Assembly: GCA_037042915.1 (NCBI GenBank)
Contig: CM073196.1
Coordinates: 868,001 to 932,000, forward strand
Source of the DNA: Auricularia sp. M13
Lineage: Eukaryota; Basidiomycota; Agaricomycetes; Auriculariales; Auriculariaceae
Direction of reading: 5' to 3'
Length of the DNA: 64,000 bases
Positions 1-11,920 of this stretch are shown in pieces (the first letter of the stretch is position 1; each line of letters opens with the position of its first letter). Position numbers and translations under genes: made by a program. Below the pieces are notes generated by a model. The model did not search any database. It was given only the letters and a program-made list of their open reading frames with translations, and had not been told where the DNA came from.

Positions 1-133
1 GGATTTGGCCGTTTTCGGCTGAATCCGCGTTTTCCCCAACGGTTTCGGGGTCCTGTTTTTGGCAAAAACATGTTTGAAAACGGATCTGAAAACGGCCGGA
101 AAACGGCTCGAAAACGCCCATCGTGAAACCCCC
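1..133. mobile_element. End of a MITE-like element at the window edge
   Basis: The stretch is rich in cgaaaacg and gaaaacgg motifs and ends in gtgaaaccccc followed by TA at 134-135. The ending resembles the right end of the element at 2592-3017 (tgtgattccccc then TA), which suggests a TA-targeting Tc1/mariner-like non-autonomous element. Homology of the large inverted repeat begins directly after this TA. The left end lies outside the window, so the call rests on one terminus only. Confidence 0.4.
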
Positions 134-666
134 TATTGCAAAGCGAGCGCAAGGAAAGACGCGCAAGTCCGGGAGACTCAGGGCTGTGCTCAGTTCGGTT
201 GTTTGGAATGCCGCCCACGATGGAGACTTGCACAAGAATCTGCGTCAACGAGTACTGTACAGTACGAGAATTCGGGAGCTAAGCTTCTGCATGAGCCAGA
301 AGCTCCGCTGGAGAAAGCGTGGCTGATTGTACAGTATGTTCATTTGTTATTTGCACATGTTCATCTCACCATCACCAGGACAAAACAACAAGAAGCTGCT
401 AAAACAACAAAGAAACCCGTGTCACTGAATTGCCAAGGATAACAACAAAGATGAGAACCAGCTATATATCAAAGCCGCTGTAGGATCCATCAAATCACGA
501 GGAACGGGCCTTCAATGCGGCATTAGAGTGCTCCTTCACTGCGGCTCGCCCAATATCAGTACCACTTCATCATCGCGTCCACGGGCTGCATGCTTACCCA
601 CTGTGCCTGCCCATGGGTACCTGACCATGCATCCGCCGTATCCGGAACAATCCCAGAGTGGACGGG

Positions 667-672
667 TATAAA
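667..672 (+). promoter_or_regulatory. TATA box of the secreted DUF5648-like gene
   Basis: TATAAA lies 52 bp upstream of the ATG at 719. The same box is present in inverted position before the duplicate gene (12707-12712). Confidence 0.6.
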
Positions 673-718
673 GCGAAAGCATTGTCGCGTGAGCAGTTCC
701 CCGCCACTCAGCTGAAGA

Positions 719-1608
719 ATGCGCTCACTCTTGGCAATCGGCATCTACGCGCTCTCGCTGCTCACGCTCGTCACGGCAGCGCCGAGCGACCGCGAGACGG
801 GAACCGTCAAGGTATGATTCTAGACTTGAGTCCCGTCGTCGTAGAATGCCTTGGCTAAGACTCGGACGCATGCGCAGGGCCCTCTCAAACGCAGCGATCG
901 CGAGGTAGGCACCGTCAAACCTGATCCCAAACGGAGCGAGCGCGAGACGGGGACCGTCAAGGTCTGCAACTCTTCCTTCCGGTTGCAATGCGCGCTGCTA
1001 ATCCCAACCAACCACCAGCCGGAGAAGCGGCAAGGCGTGGACCTGTGCCCTGGCACGCCGGTGCCGCTGTACCGCGGGTACAGCAACATCTCGTACAACT
1101 TCGACCACATCTACACGCGCTGGCTCGGCGATTTCCACTTCCCCGAGAGCGAGCGCGAGCGCGACTGCTGCCGCGTGTACGACGAGAACGTGCCGGGCGC
1201 GAACGGGCTCGTCCCGCTGTACAGGCTGTATGCCGTCTTCCCCAGGGACCACTTCTACGTGCGTCGTGCACATCCGCGGGAAGAGCATTGCTGACGCAGA
1301 ATGTTGCCAGACGACGAGCGAGGCGGAGCGGCAGCACGCGCTGGACATCGACTTCCGCGACGAGGGCATTGTAGCATGGGTGCACTCGTCTCCCATCTGC
1401 GGCGCGACGCCGCTCTACAGGCTCTACTTCGATGGCCCAGTGCGCGCGCAGTTCTGGCGCGACCACTTCTACGTGCGTACAATCCAGCCTAATCGAACGC
1501 TGACCGACAGTGGCGGTTGTTCTGTTGCAGACATCTGACCCGGCGGAGCGCGACTCGGCTATCTCGCAGGGATACGTGTACGAGGGCATCGAAGGCTACG
1601 TGCGGTAA
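719..1608 (+). CDS. Secreted DUF5648-like repeat protein (copy A)
   Basis: Model: exons 719-811, 878-1258, 1311-1472 and 1531-1608, giving 237 residues. Residues 1 to about 21 form a typical signal peptide, so the product should be secreted. The body holds about three degenerate repeats of the type PLYRLY...DHFYT(T/S)..AER....GYV.EGI..WV, which I recognise as the DUF5648 pattern; two are well formed at the C-terminal end. The last two introns sit after the DHFY motif of successive repeats, both in phase 0, so exon borders follow repeat borders. Just after the signal peptide there are three copies of an (S)(D/E)RE(V/T)GTVK unit; the duplicate gene at 11921-12660 has only one, and lacks the first intron. 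The molecular function of DUF5648 proteins is not established. Confidence 0.75.
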
Positions 1609-1612
1609 ATGG

Positions 1613-2317
1613 GAACCGGCAGGGGTGCATGGGCAGCACGCTTGGGCTTCTTCGGGCAGGATTGAAAGGAACAACGGGCTGGGAATCATTTACAGTAATC
1701 ATGGCGCCAGGTTACCAGGTTGACAGCAAATTGGATTCGGAAAGCCGCGGCCTGCGGAGTCGCCGTCCAGTACTGCTCGTCCAGAGCAAAAGCAAGTGTC
1801 GCGAACCTTCTGAGCGAGCATGGACAGATTAGCGAAAGCATTGTGCGTGGCGTTGGGCAAAACCTGAGCAGAACTTGGGGATCGAGCGTTGAATTCTGCA
1901 AAAGTGCAAACTCGAAGACCTCCGCCACCCGAGCAAGGCAGGCACTCGATGCTGGAGAGGAATCTGTAGTGGTTACACAATAATTGGGTTATACGGGGCG
2001 ACTCGGAGAGGCGACTTTGAACGGAGATCACATGTTTGAAGCCGCTTTTTTCCGACCATTCTCCCGGGAATACCGTAGTCCCCTGGGTAATGAACACTTT
2101 TGTGCTATCTCACGAACAACGTCTTCCCTTCCCTTCGGACCTTCTCCATTGCTCTCGGAGACCTCGATTACCCCCGTTTCGACATGAAAATGAGCCAAGC
2201 TTGCTGGCCCATGGGGTCCAATGCTGACCACCACGTAGTGAACACTTTGGCCGAACACCCTCGTTTGGCCGCTACAACACTTCCCCTCCCCTAAAACATC
2301 CAATGAGTGTATCTATA
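1613..2317. other. Intergenic, no gene recognised
   Basis: Only short overlapping ORFs without recognisable domains. Weak similarity to the inner flank of the right arm continues for a few tens of bases and then stops. Confidence 0.5.
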
Positions 2318-2541
2318 TGCTTAGGCCACCCTTTATAAGAAGTTACATGGAAAGGGGAAGAGTTTACTGGCGTCCAACGGTCGGTCACATTTACATCCGC
2401 TCTTAAGCGCCGTTTCCGACGATGTTTTGTCTACCACGACCGTCCACCTTGGCATTTCCCGCTATAAAATATACAGACGTTTGGTGAATGGCATATTGCC
2501 TTAGCTCTAAGGTTATTCTGGCCTAGGGTGGCCTTATAGCG
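2318..2541. repeat. Possible small inverted-repeat element
   Basis: The left end gcttaggccaccct and the reverse complement of the right end gctataaggccaccct agree over about 14 bp, about 220 bp apart. There is no ORF inside. This could be a decayed MITE or chance, since the match is short. Confidence 0.3.
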
Positions 2542-2591
2542 ACGGGGAAACAGAAAATGTGAAAACGTTCACTAGGTGGGGGACCGCTCAT

Positions 2592-3017
2592 TAGGGGGAA
2601 TCACAGTGGTCGAAACTCGTCGAAACGCATCGAAACGCGTCGAAACGCGGGTAGAAACGGTCAGTCGAAACGGTCAGACCGTTTCGACAAGTTTCGACCG
2701 TTTCGACCGTTTCGAGTTTCTACTCCGGGAGTCGGAACGCTCGAAACGTTCCGTCGAAACTGGTTGACATCTATGCCTTCCCCTTTACGAAATATTCATC
2801 CCTTTGATTCTTACTCTTCGAGGTGCGATTCCATGCTACTAAGGGCCTCAACAAAGCGTGCCAGCCAAAAGAATGTAAATTTCCGGAGGTCGGTTTTGCA
2901 AGTTTCGGCCTGCAGTTCCTGGGGTAGTCACAGTTGATTCTCACGATTTTTCTGTTTCGTTCAAGAGTTTCGACGTTTTGTTTCTAGCAACGTTTCGACA
3001 GCTGTGATTCCCCCTAT
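2592..3017. mobile_element. MITE with TA target site and internal cgaaacg array
   Basis: The element begins TAgggggaatcacag at the left and ends ctgtgattcccccTA at the right. The inverted match resumes with gtcgaaac after a two-base difference, making a terminal inverted repeat of about 25 bp. The flanking TA on both sides fits a TA target duplication. The interior has no coding potential but carries many copies of tcgaaacg or its complement between about 2610 and 2765, which can fold into hairpins. Length and structure suit a non-autonomous Tc1/mariner-type element. Confidence 0.7.
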
Positions 3018-3738
3018 TACCGGGTGGAGTACGGTATCGGTCGGCCATTCTGCGGAGCTTCCAGGAAAAGCCTTGACTTATGCGGATGCTACGCATCCAT
3101 TGGTCACTCTGAGTCTGCGGACTACAATCGCAGGTCGGGAACCCGTCGGTGTATCGAAAATCAAACATTGGAGTGACGGTGACACAGCACTCAACTGAGG
3201 ATTCATCTCATTCGGCGGACCTTCTATAGAGCCAAGCTCCACGTGTTGCTATAACCATGTTTGGAATGCTCTGGCCTGCCGGCTCAATCTCTGGGCGGGG
3301 GAGGACAAAAAGGGCGGCGATAAACAACGGCCCGACTCTGACGGGCTTCCTAGGCGCAACACTTCGTTCCCATGCGCTCCAGTCGGTGGATTCCTGTAGG
3401 CTGCCGTGTGAGAATGTCTCCTGACGTGCATGTCTGTTTCCACGTTTCTCCGAAGGCAATGGGCACTGCGTGACTTGGAATTTTGCTTCGCTTGTTTACA
3501 TGTACAGTACTAGAGTCGTACTACGAAAGTTGTAGGTTTCTGCGCAGCCCGCTCCGAATTGAACACATGCTACTTTAGGTGACATGAGAGGCATGCTATC
3601 CATCGCACAATTCTCTCAGGTGGAACACACTAGCAGCTCCACGGCATTCCCGAGGAGTAGTGTTTTGCTTGGTGTTTGAATTCAATCACGGCGATCTAAA
3701 CGCTGCTTCCTGGGCGCGCGCTGCGCAGGATGCGTGTG
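3018..3738. other. Intergenic, no gene recognised
   Basis: No ORF with a start codon and recognisable product. No clear repeat apart from the neighbouring elements. Confidence 0.5.
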
Positions 3739-3739
3739 T

Positions 3740-3938
3740 GCAGTCGACTCGCTCGTCACCCATAGGTTTTGGTTCCACCCAAAACCTATGCCAAAACCTA
3801 TGGGTTATGGGTTATTGCGGGTGAGGGTTAAGAGGATGGTAATTTGTATGTAAATCTCGATTCGGGAGACGGCCAAAGGCCACTGCCGAGTATGGGTTAT
3901 CGGTTAGGAGGACTATGGGTTATGAGGGAGTCGACTGT
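3740..3938. mobile_element. Short inverted-repeat element with ttatggg-type repeats
   Basis: The left end gcagtcgactcgctcgtcac and the reverse complement of the right end acagtcgactccctcataac match over most of about 26 bp, both running into cccatag. Inside, a hairpin with 14-bp arms (3759-3772 and 3791-3804, cccataggttttgg) is followed by repeats of gggttat. No ORF. A MITE is the simplest reading, although no target duplication is obvious. Confidence 0.5.
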
Positions 3939-4132
3939 ACATACTTGCTACTGTACCCTGCGCTCATGAACGACAAATGACGGAATACCACCCAGCAGGT
4001 GCATCTGACGTCCGATGCCAGGAAACTGCGCGCCACCAAGCTTGAGAGAAGATGCACTGTCACAAGCAGCCTGAGACGATGATGGAAGGTTTATCGACTA
4101 CAAGATAAGCCCTGGCAGCCCGATGGAAATAT

Positions 4133-5455
4133 CTACGCTACGCTGCTGTAGTTCTCAACATATGTGTCGTACTCGACAGTCAAGGCGTTCAAGTCTGCTT
4201 CTTTGAGCTCAGAAATCAGGTTGCGAAGAGTATCAAGTGCCTGTCGAGCCGTCGGACGTTCGGTTGGATTAAAATCCATCATGGAGGCGATGAGGTCCTG
4301 GAATTGCGAGGGCAAACCGTAGATCTAGGAGCAGTGATTAGTCCTGAAATGATGACATTGACGAAAGGCTCTTACAGGAAGCACGCAAAAGTACTGGGCA
4401 AGCTGCCACATGTCGAGGCAGAATGGGGAGTATGGCTCTTGGCTCTCCAGCTCCGGTGCGACCGGCCGGCCGTACCCGCCTTCGTCTTCTGCTATTGGTT
4501 TCCCAACCGAAAGATGGGTCTGTGGATCACTCCCCAGATCGAAGCAGACGGCGAACTCGAAATCGTTGAGAAACAATTTGAATGGAAAAGTAGAGCGAAA
4601 GGGCTTTGGCGGCCTGTCTAACTGAGCTGAGCGCACGTCCGGAGAGGGTTCCCCGCCAGCGTAATTGGACAGAAAATTGCCTTCGAAGAGGTCCTATGAA
4701 AGTTGGTTGGATAGAGACGAGCCCAGTTATTCCGTACTGACCCTATGTGCTACAAGCCTCGCATGACAAAATTCGACGGCCTCAAAAGCTTATGAGTAAG
4801 TCGACATTCAAATTCGCGATGGACTGACTTCGAGTAATTGTACCATGGTGTTCAAGAGGTCCTTGGAGTTTTCAAAAGCGAATGAAAGACACGGAGGTGA
4901 TATGCCCAGAAAAGGGAACACCGCAAACGTGATGTCTCCCAAAGAGAGCCATTCGAGCACGGGAACAGCGTGGTTGCCAATTACCGAGGCGATGTTCCCC
5001 GTGGAAAGACGCTCAAGAGCAGTCTTGTGTCCGACACCACTGCTTCCAATAGCTACTATACGAATCATGACGTCCCTGCCGTCTCTGGTACGAGCAGGAC
5101 AGATTGTAGGTCGCTTGAGAAGTGTAAGCATCGGCGTCAGATATACCACAGGAAGGCTTACCGTATGAGCAAATGAACGGGTTGAGACCGGAAATGGAGT
5201 GTAATTAGATGGAAACACCTTGAATCCATCCGGGGCTGGTTCGCGATCATCGGGCGGGCGCACGGCGCCCTGACTGCGAGCTGCCCAGAGCTGATAGCCA
5301 TGTTCAAGCAAGAAAGCCTCGAAAGGTTGCCATATTGTTCTAGGGTTGACAGCAATCGGGTCAGGCAGACAATTGCGGAGCCCAGGAATCGTGCGGGGAA
5401 AGTCGTCCATGTCAGAGAGAGGCAAGGCAGGTTGTGTTTGTTTTTGTTTACGCAT
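4133..5455 (-). CDS. Protein kinase-like protein, probably a pseudokinase
   Basis: Minus-strand model: exons 4829-5455, 4742-4780, 4376-4693 and 4133-4324, giving 391 residues. The C-terminal lobe follows the protein kinase order: HRDLFEGN at about residues 221-228 (catalytic-loop Asp and Asn present), DFE instead of DFG at about 266-268, APE at about 301-303, a D-x-W motif shortly after, and a subdomain XI Arg in NPTERPTARQAL. In the N-terminal lobe the expected VAIK-type lysine looks like arginine (MIRIV) and no clear glycine loop is visible. This resembles the large kinase-like family of mushroom genomes. Loss of the lysine and of the DFG glycine argues for weak or no phosphotransfer. The first acceptor is gag, which is unusual, but it restores the LLE-AVEFCH helix. 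Confidence 0.7.
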
Positions 5456-5837
5456 CGCAATGCTCGACGCGGGATCATTCGCGGATCAGAGCGGACGTCA
5501 ACATTGCATTCATCATGCGCATGGGCCAGGCGTGGGCATAACGCTGAGCTGCGCTAACAATTCGGGCAATGTCTCCCGGTCTCCAAAACGTCGTACTTTC
5601 TCGGTGCTTTCTTCCAATGAAAAAATCTGAAAGCCTTCTCCACGTTTCTCGTGCCATCGGCCCGAGCTTGCGTAGGCTGTCTAACTCTTCGCAAGTTCGC
5701 TTACTTCTTTTCGCCCACGCCGCCCGGGAATCCAGAAGCAACGGACCTGCAAATTTCGTCCGCACACCTTCATCGGCAACAGTTCCCTAGTCACGCTCCC
5801 ATGCTCGGGAACTGACATGAATGCCGTGTCCATCGCG
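5456..5837. other. Divergent intergenic region
   Basis: This region lies between the kinase-like gene (minus) and the small gene starting at 5911 (plus) and probably holds both promoters. No feature is recognised apart from the TATA box at 5838. Confidence 0.5.
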
Positions 5838-5843
5838 TATAAA
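5838..5843 (+). promoter_or_regulatory. TATA box
   Basis: TATAAA occurs 68 bp upstream of the ATG at 5911 and supports that small gene being real. Confidence 0.45.
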
Positions 5844-5910
5844 TAATTAGTGAGATTCCGTATTTCTCTACACGCACTCTCCCTAAGACCCCAGCCAAAT
5901 CTCCTCGCTC

Positions 5911-6327
5911 ATGTCGCACGTTCCACGCTATCCGGCGAGTTACAACCCTCGAGGCTATCCTACGGGCAACAGCCCCGGAGCTCCCCCGCCTGTCCCGAAG
6001 GGGGCTGACGCCAAGTTCATCTGTTACTACGAGGTTATAGGCACGGTTCCACTCGCGATCGGTAAACGCTGGTCTGGCACCAGCAACCAAACGGATGGGC
6101 GCGGGGTGGGCATACTTCCCCTGCGCGCATGGGAGACGCTCGGCTAACGCGTCTGCTGACAGGTCACCACGACGTCGCTCGAGTTCACAGGCGCAATGAT
6201 TCGAAGCTTCTACAGCTGGCAAATTCGTCTCTGCACGTAAGTACCTTCAGCAAGTTCGATGTCTACGGAGCTGACTTCATGACCATCCAGCCAGCCCAAC
6301 CCTCAGATCACCGCGGCTCCCATCTGA
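5911..6327 (+). CDS. Small hypothetical protein, 101 residues
   Basis: Model: exons 5911-6105, 6163-6236 and 6291-6327. Both introns (57 and 54 bp) have GT-AG ends and a gctgac branch-point sequence close to the acceptor, and the phases agree. The N-terminus is rich in Pro, Tyr and Gly and is followed by an ADAKFICYYEVIGTVPLAIG segment. I do not recognise a family. A TATA box at 5838 and good splice sites support the model; no homology is known to me. Translating straight through exon 1 stops at 6145. Confidence 0.4.
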
Positions 6328-7831
6328 TGAATCTTCTGTCTCTGTCTCCGAATTAGCGTTGTTCAGCTCAGAAATGTTTTCATAAGTAGCATTGTAGTCT
6401 AAGTACATTGAAATCAAGACTACTGCCGCTGGACGTCATGCAAACTTGGAACACGGTTATGAGCATGTAAATGTCCTATCCAGGTTCGAAGGAGCTATAC
6501 GGGCTACCACCGTGAGTCAGAAGGATTGGCCAGCTTAAACGGGAACTTTTACCAATCGGATCATATGGGTGCACGGTCACCACGACAGGACAGGTTGTGT
6601 AGTGTATAAGGCCGCTGAGGAGCCATGCAAGTCCACAGAGCGTTGTACTTTTGTAACATTGGCAGTGAGATAGTAACCTCGCAAACAAACGTTTTTCATG
6701 CGAAGCAACACTTCCCCATGAACAAACCACAACTCGAAGAGCCGTGCTCATCGGGATCGCAGGCCTCGGTGCACCGTGGCTACCATCATGTGTGTCGACT
6801 ATGCTCTAGCAACGTCATTTGTGCAGTTATCGGCACGATGCAGCTGTGAAATTACTGGTTAGAATGTCATCCTTACGCGTGGCGGTTTAGAGGATTAGCA
6901 GATAGGGACCTCTGAAAGCATGTTACCGAGGCGGAAGCAAGGCACGAACGTCCGATGAACGTCGCCAGCCGTCGGTGAGTGCTCCCGTGAGGAACTAGGT
7001 AAAATAGCTGCGCAACAGCTGAAAAAAAAATGTAGACACGAAAAATTGTCACGCATTTCGCCAACTTGGGGTCCAAGCAGTAAAAGTTGCACGTGTACGG
7101 CAAGGGCAAGGCGACTTGGAGGGACTTTGCCCTAACACAACCTCGCGCGAAGGACTAAGTCGAAAGCAGACTTCAGAAAATCGGGTGCGGCAGATGCTGA
7201 CAACAGAGGACAAGTGCAGTGGCGTTGCGATAAAAAGCGACGTTTTTGACAGGGACCCCAAGCAGGAAAATCCCGGAGGGTGGTCGCGAATCGAAGATGC
7301 ACACACCCTTTGCTCGTCGCTGACTGCGTAGTTCTAGTCCAAGGTGAACGTTGAATAATCATCCCCATCGCTGAAGCAGGTTAGCCGATGACCCAAAACG
7401 ACCTACATGTGCATGCAAATCCACAAGTCCAACTGCACCCGGGCACGCGTAAAGGGCACGCGCACGGCATGGAAGCGACACGGTCCAAGAGGTCCAGTGC
7501 AGTCACTCATGTGCCGGATCCACAGGGTAATAAGAGGACTTTCTCCTAGCCAGGTCGTATCATGTTCGTCTGTCTAATGGGGAAATGGAAGTGTGAACGG
7601 AGCGGTCAATACATGTTCGAGCGGTGCGCACGGAAGCCCGAAGAGACGGGCTTGCAGCAGCTGGGGGATGGTGAGCGCAACTGGAACAAATCGTATAAGG
7701 AAGGGACAGAAGACAGGCAAGGCAAGCAGCTAAAAAAGATGGGATGAGGAGAAAAGGCGCGGGCCGGGGAATCGTGTCGCTCGTGAAGAGGGAGGAGAAA
7801 AGGGCCGCCACTCGCAGGCGTGTGATGTACA
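6328..7831. other. Intergenic, no gene recognised
   Basis: Only short ORFs without convincing starts or splice structure. The end nearest CDC42 probably holds its 3' untranslated region. Confidence 0.5.
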
Positions 7832-8581
7832 TTACAGGATGAGGCACTTTTTCGGCTTCTTCACGACCGGCGGCTCGAGCGCTGCGACGATTGCCTGTGG
7901 GGAAAGGGTTAGCAGTGATCAACGACTGCAAGAGAGAGAGGACTGACCTCGTCAAACACATTCTTGAGGCCCTTCTGGGTGAGCGCAGAGCACTCGACGT
8001 ACTTGACGGCGCCGAGCTCGCGCGCGAGGCGCTCGCCCATCTCGGGCAGGATGGGCCGCTGCTTGGAGCGCGCGAGCTTCTCCAGCACCTGCGGGTCGTC
8101 GCGCAGGTCGACCTGGGTGCCGACGATGAGGCACGGCACGCCCGGGCAGTGGTGGTGGACCTCCGGGAACCACTTTTCCTTCACGTTCTCGAACGACGCG
8201 GGCGACGTGACGCTGAAGCAGACCAGGAAGACGTCCGTCTGCGGGTACGACAGCGGCCGCAGCCGGTCGTAGTCCTCCTGGCCGGCCGTGTCGAACAGGC
8301 CCAGCGTGTAGGGGTCGTCGCCGATCATGACGGTGACGGCGTAGTTGTCAAAGACCTGAGCAAAGTAGTCAGTAAGTAGAACGTAAGTAGGAAAGTGATG
8401 AATCAAGTCACACACCGTCGGCACGTATTCGCTCGGGAACTTGTTCGTAGTGTAGGAGATGAGGAGACACGTCTGGAGGCGGCGGCACAGTCAGGTCAGT
8501 CGGGTCGCGTGCTGGAGCGGCGCTGCGGCGCACCTTGCCCACGGCACCGTCCCCGACGACGACACACTTGATGGTCTGCAT
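7832..8581 (-). CDS. CDC42: Rho-family GTPase Cdc42
   Basis: Minus-strand model: exons 8534-8581, 8416-8472, 7948-8355 and 7832-7894, giving 191 residues, exactly the usual Cdc42 length. Visible motifs: GDGAVGKT (P-loop), [13 protein letters not shown] (switch I), [12 protein letters not shown] (switch II), TQVDLRDD (base recognition), [16 protein letters not shown], a basic KKPKK stretch and the C-terminal CAAX box CLIL, which predicts geranylgeranylation and membrane attachment. Cdc42 cycles between GTP and GDP to direct polarity, actin assembly and endocytosis. All introns have GT-AG ends (53-61 bp). The intersectin-type RhoGEF at 35.8-42.8 kb is a candidate activator by analogy with Cin1, but that is inference. 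Confidence 0.97.
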
Positions 8582-9953
8582 TTCGGCGCTGGCTCTGGCT
8601 CAGTGGAAGGGCTGCAAGAAGCTGTCAGCGGCCGACCCAACGTGAGGCGGGAAAAGCGCGCGATGGCATCAGCGCGAGGCACGGCCAGTAGCGGCAGCAG
8701 AGCCAGCAACAGCAGCAGCTCCAGTTACAGCCAACCTCGCCGAAGCGGCGCCAGCTTCGGCAGTGGTGAGGGGTTGGGTGGGTGGGCCACGCGGAGAGCC
8801 ACAAGGCTTGCAGCGTAATGGCATCAGAGCGAGTGCGCGGCCAATGACTGCGGCGGCGGCCGCAACGACGCCTATAACAGCGCCAGCCGGCCCCGCCGAG
8901 GGCGCGGGTTTGAGTACGGGCGGGGGCACTTACTGGGATATAGGTTGGGTGATAGGACTGGAGCCGATTGCGAGATCTGAAACGGTGCAGCGGGCGGTCA
9001 GGATTATTCTGAAGATCATGCTATTTTGCATACAGACGGGGCCTCTAGCACGCTGCGGGCCTGGGAGGCAGGGGCGACGGGGCGGGTGACGGCGGCGGGG
9101 GCAGCGTTCAAGGCGAAAGGCGGACTTCGGGCGGAGCTGCTGGCTGCTGTCAACCTTGGCAACCGCGTTCAGGGGGCTGGCCTGCCTGACTCTGCCATTT
9201 GCAGCCCAATGGCACGGGCTCTGTGTTGTAAATGCTGTGACTCTGCGCAACGGTACACAGCGAAATTGCCGCGGAAAATGCAAAATGTCAATTGTCAATG
9301 CCATGCTGTCTGGCAGCCGAAACGACCATCACGACCCAACGACGCCATTCGCACCAAGCCCTTCCGAATCAGTTCGGGTCCAAAATTCGCCGTAGCGAGC
9401 CAGCCCACCAACCAGCGTTGACTGGAAGTTGAAACTTATGACTTGAGCCTGAGCCTGGCGCGATCAATGTTGTTGGCGGTTCCGGGGCTGTTGGAGCGCA
9501 CACACAGCACCGGGCGGCTGCCGCTTTGCAGTCATCTGGCTCCCAGCCGCACTCAGGCCCTAAGCCATATACAAACAGAAAATGCACACAGCGAGAGACC
9601 GCAGTAAGTTAACACAGTGCACGCCCGGAGCCAGCAGCACGCAGCTGTCAGGTTTCGGAAGCGGGCTGCCAGCACGGAGTCAACGGGCGAAAACGCCGAG
9701 CGCACGCCGGCCCGCCGGAACTTCCAACTCGCTCCAGGCCAAATCATCGCCTGCTTTTTCGGACTCCGCCAGGAGCCGGCCCTAAAGTGGGTCCATTTCG
9801 CAGCCGGCCCAGCTCAGCAGTTTCGCGCCATCGGGGGTGCAAACGGGTCACATAAGCCGCCTCGCCCGTTGGAAGTTTCCTCGCCCGCCCCCACCGTTTT
9901 CTGCCTCAAACCACCACCACCCCAGCAAGACACCCGCCCGCCTCAAGAATACC
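8582..9953. other. Divergent region between CDC42 and the H3 gene
   Basis: About 1.4 kb that should contain the promoters and 5' untranslated regions of both genes. It is GC-rich with short agcagc runs near 8700. No coding region is convincing. Confidence 0.5.
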
Positions 9954-10778
<825 letters not shown>

Positions 10779-11920
10779 GCGCGATGCCCTCGAAGCCACA
10801 GGGAGCGCCGCAGCGCCTCCCGTCCCGTTCCGTGCTCGCTTTCTTTTCTTCTGTTTCGCTCTGCCTCCCTACCTATATGTGAGTTGTAGCATGTAATGTG
10901 ATATGGACTTCGATGCCGTTCCGTGCATGCCCCAGCCCAGTTGTATGTTTATGCTATGCATTTCGTCTATCCTGATGCTCGTCTTCTTGATCGAAACTCG
11001 TTTGGCGCGTGCTGCAGCGTTGGCTATCGGGGCGGCCTGCCCGTCGGTCGTGCAAGCAGAGCTTGAAGAGATGCCGTAAGAGAATCAACGCTAGCAGTCT
11101 TTGAGCGCGAGGGTTGTAGGACGAGTAAACAGCGCGAGGAGAAGTGTACGAGGGAGGTACGTCGGACCGTCCAAAAATAGACGAGCGGAGGAGGAGGACG
11201 CGCGCGAGCGGAGGTCTGAGGAAAGTGGGGGAAAGAGGTGCGCGACGCGTCTCCGCGCGTCCTCCTGCTTTTATACCAAAAGCCTGCTCCAATTCGTTGG
11301 GGGGGGGCCTTGACTCCTGAGAAGAATCCGTTGGGGTGTCCAGTTTCTCGACGAGGAAGAAGTACTTACGTCGCGTCCGTTTTCGACGACCCTCCTGCCA
11401 GATGTGGAAAGAATGACACTCAACATGACGTCAGCAAGTCGTTATAGACGACAGGCGCGCTCTTCAGCCTCAAGGCCAGATGGTTATGACGTCGGCGTGT
11501 GGTTGCTCGCTCCGACCTTGGGGGTCCACGTCGGAACGAACACGACTTCAATCTCCGTTCTTGCTCCTTGCCTCTCGCTCCCCTGTAACCCGATATCTCG
11601 TCGTCCATGCACTGCAGCACGACTTGCGCTCCAGCACCAAATGCCAACCAAGTACTTGACTTGCTCAGCTAGCGGCGATGGATACTTTAAAACTGCAATG
11701 CCGTGCCCAGGTTCCGTTAGCCCACACCCACCAACGCTCTCGCTGCTCTGGCCATGCTCGCTCCGCAGGCGCACAACTCATGCACAATGTGCTCCGACTG
11801 TGACATAACGGTGATTCCTCTGTGTTCAACTCGAATTGGCGCTATGATTCCATGCTCGTCGTTCTCGTGGACTTTGCCAAATTACCCAAGCGCATACACG
11901 CACACTCTATCCATTCCCAT
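10779..11920. other. Intergenic, no gene recognised
   Basis: The first part probably holds the 3' end of the H3 transcript. A G8 run occurs near 11300. No supported gene. Confidence 0.5.

Larger units (their letters stand above)
136..1612. repeat. Left arm of a large inverted duplication
   Basis: Sequence from attgcaaagcgagcgc onwards matches the reverse complement of about 11918-13252 with few differences. It covers the promoter, the secreted DUF5648-like gene and the DNA upstream of it. The arms are separated by about 10.3 kb of unrelated genes. The left arm is longer because its gene holds an extra intron plus 84 coding bases. Confidence 0.9.
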
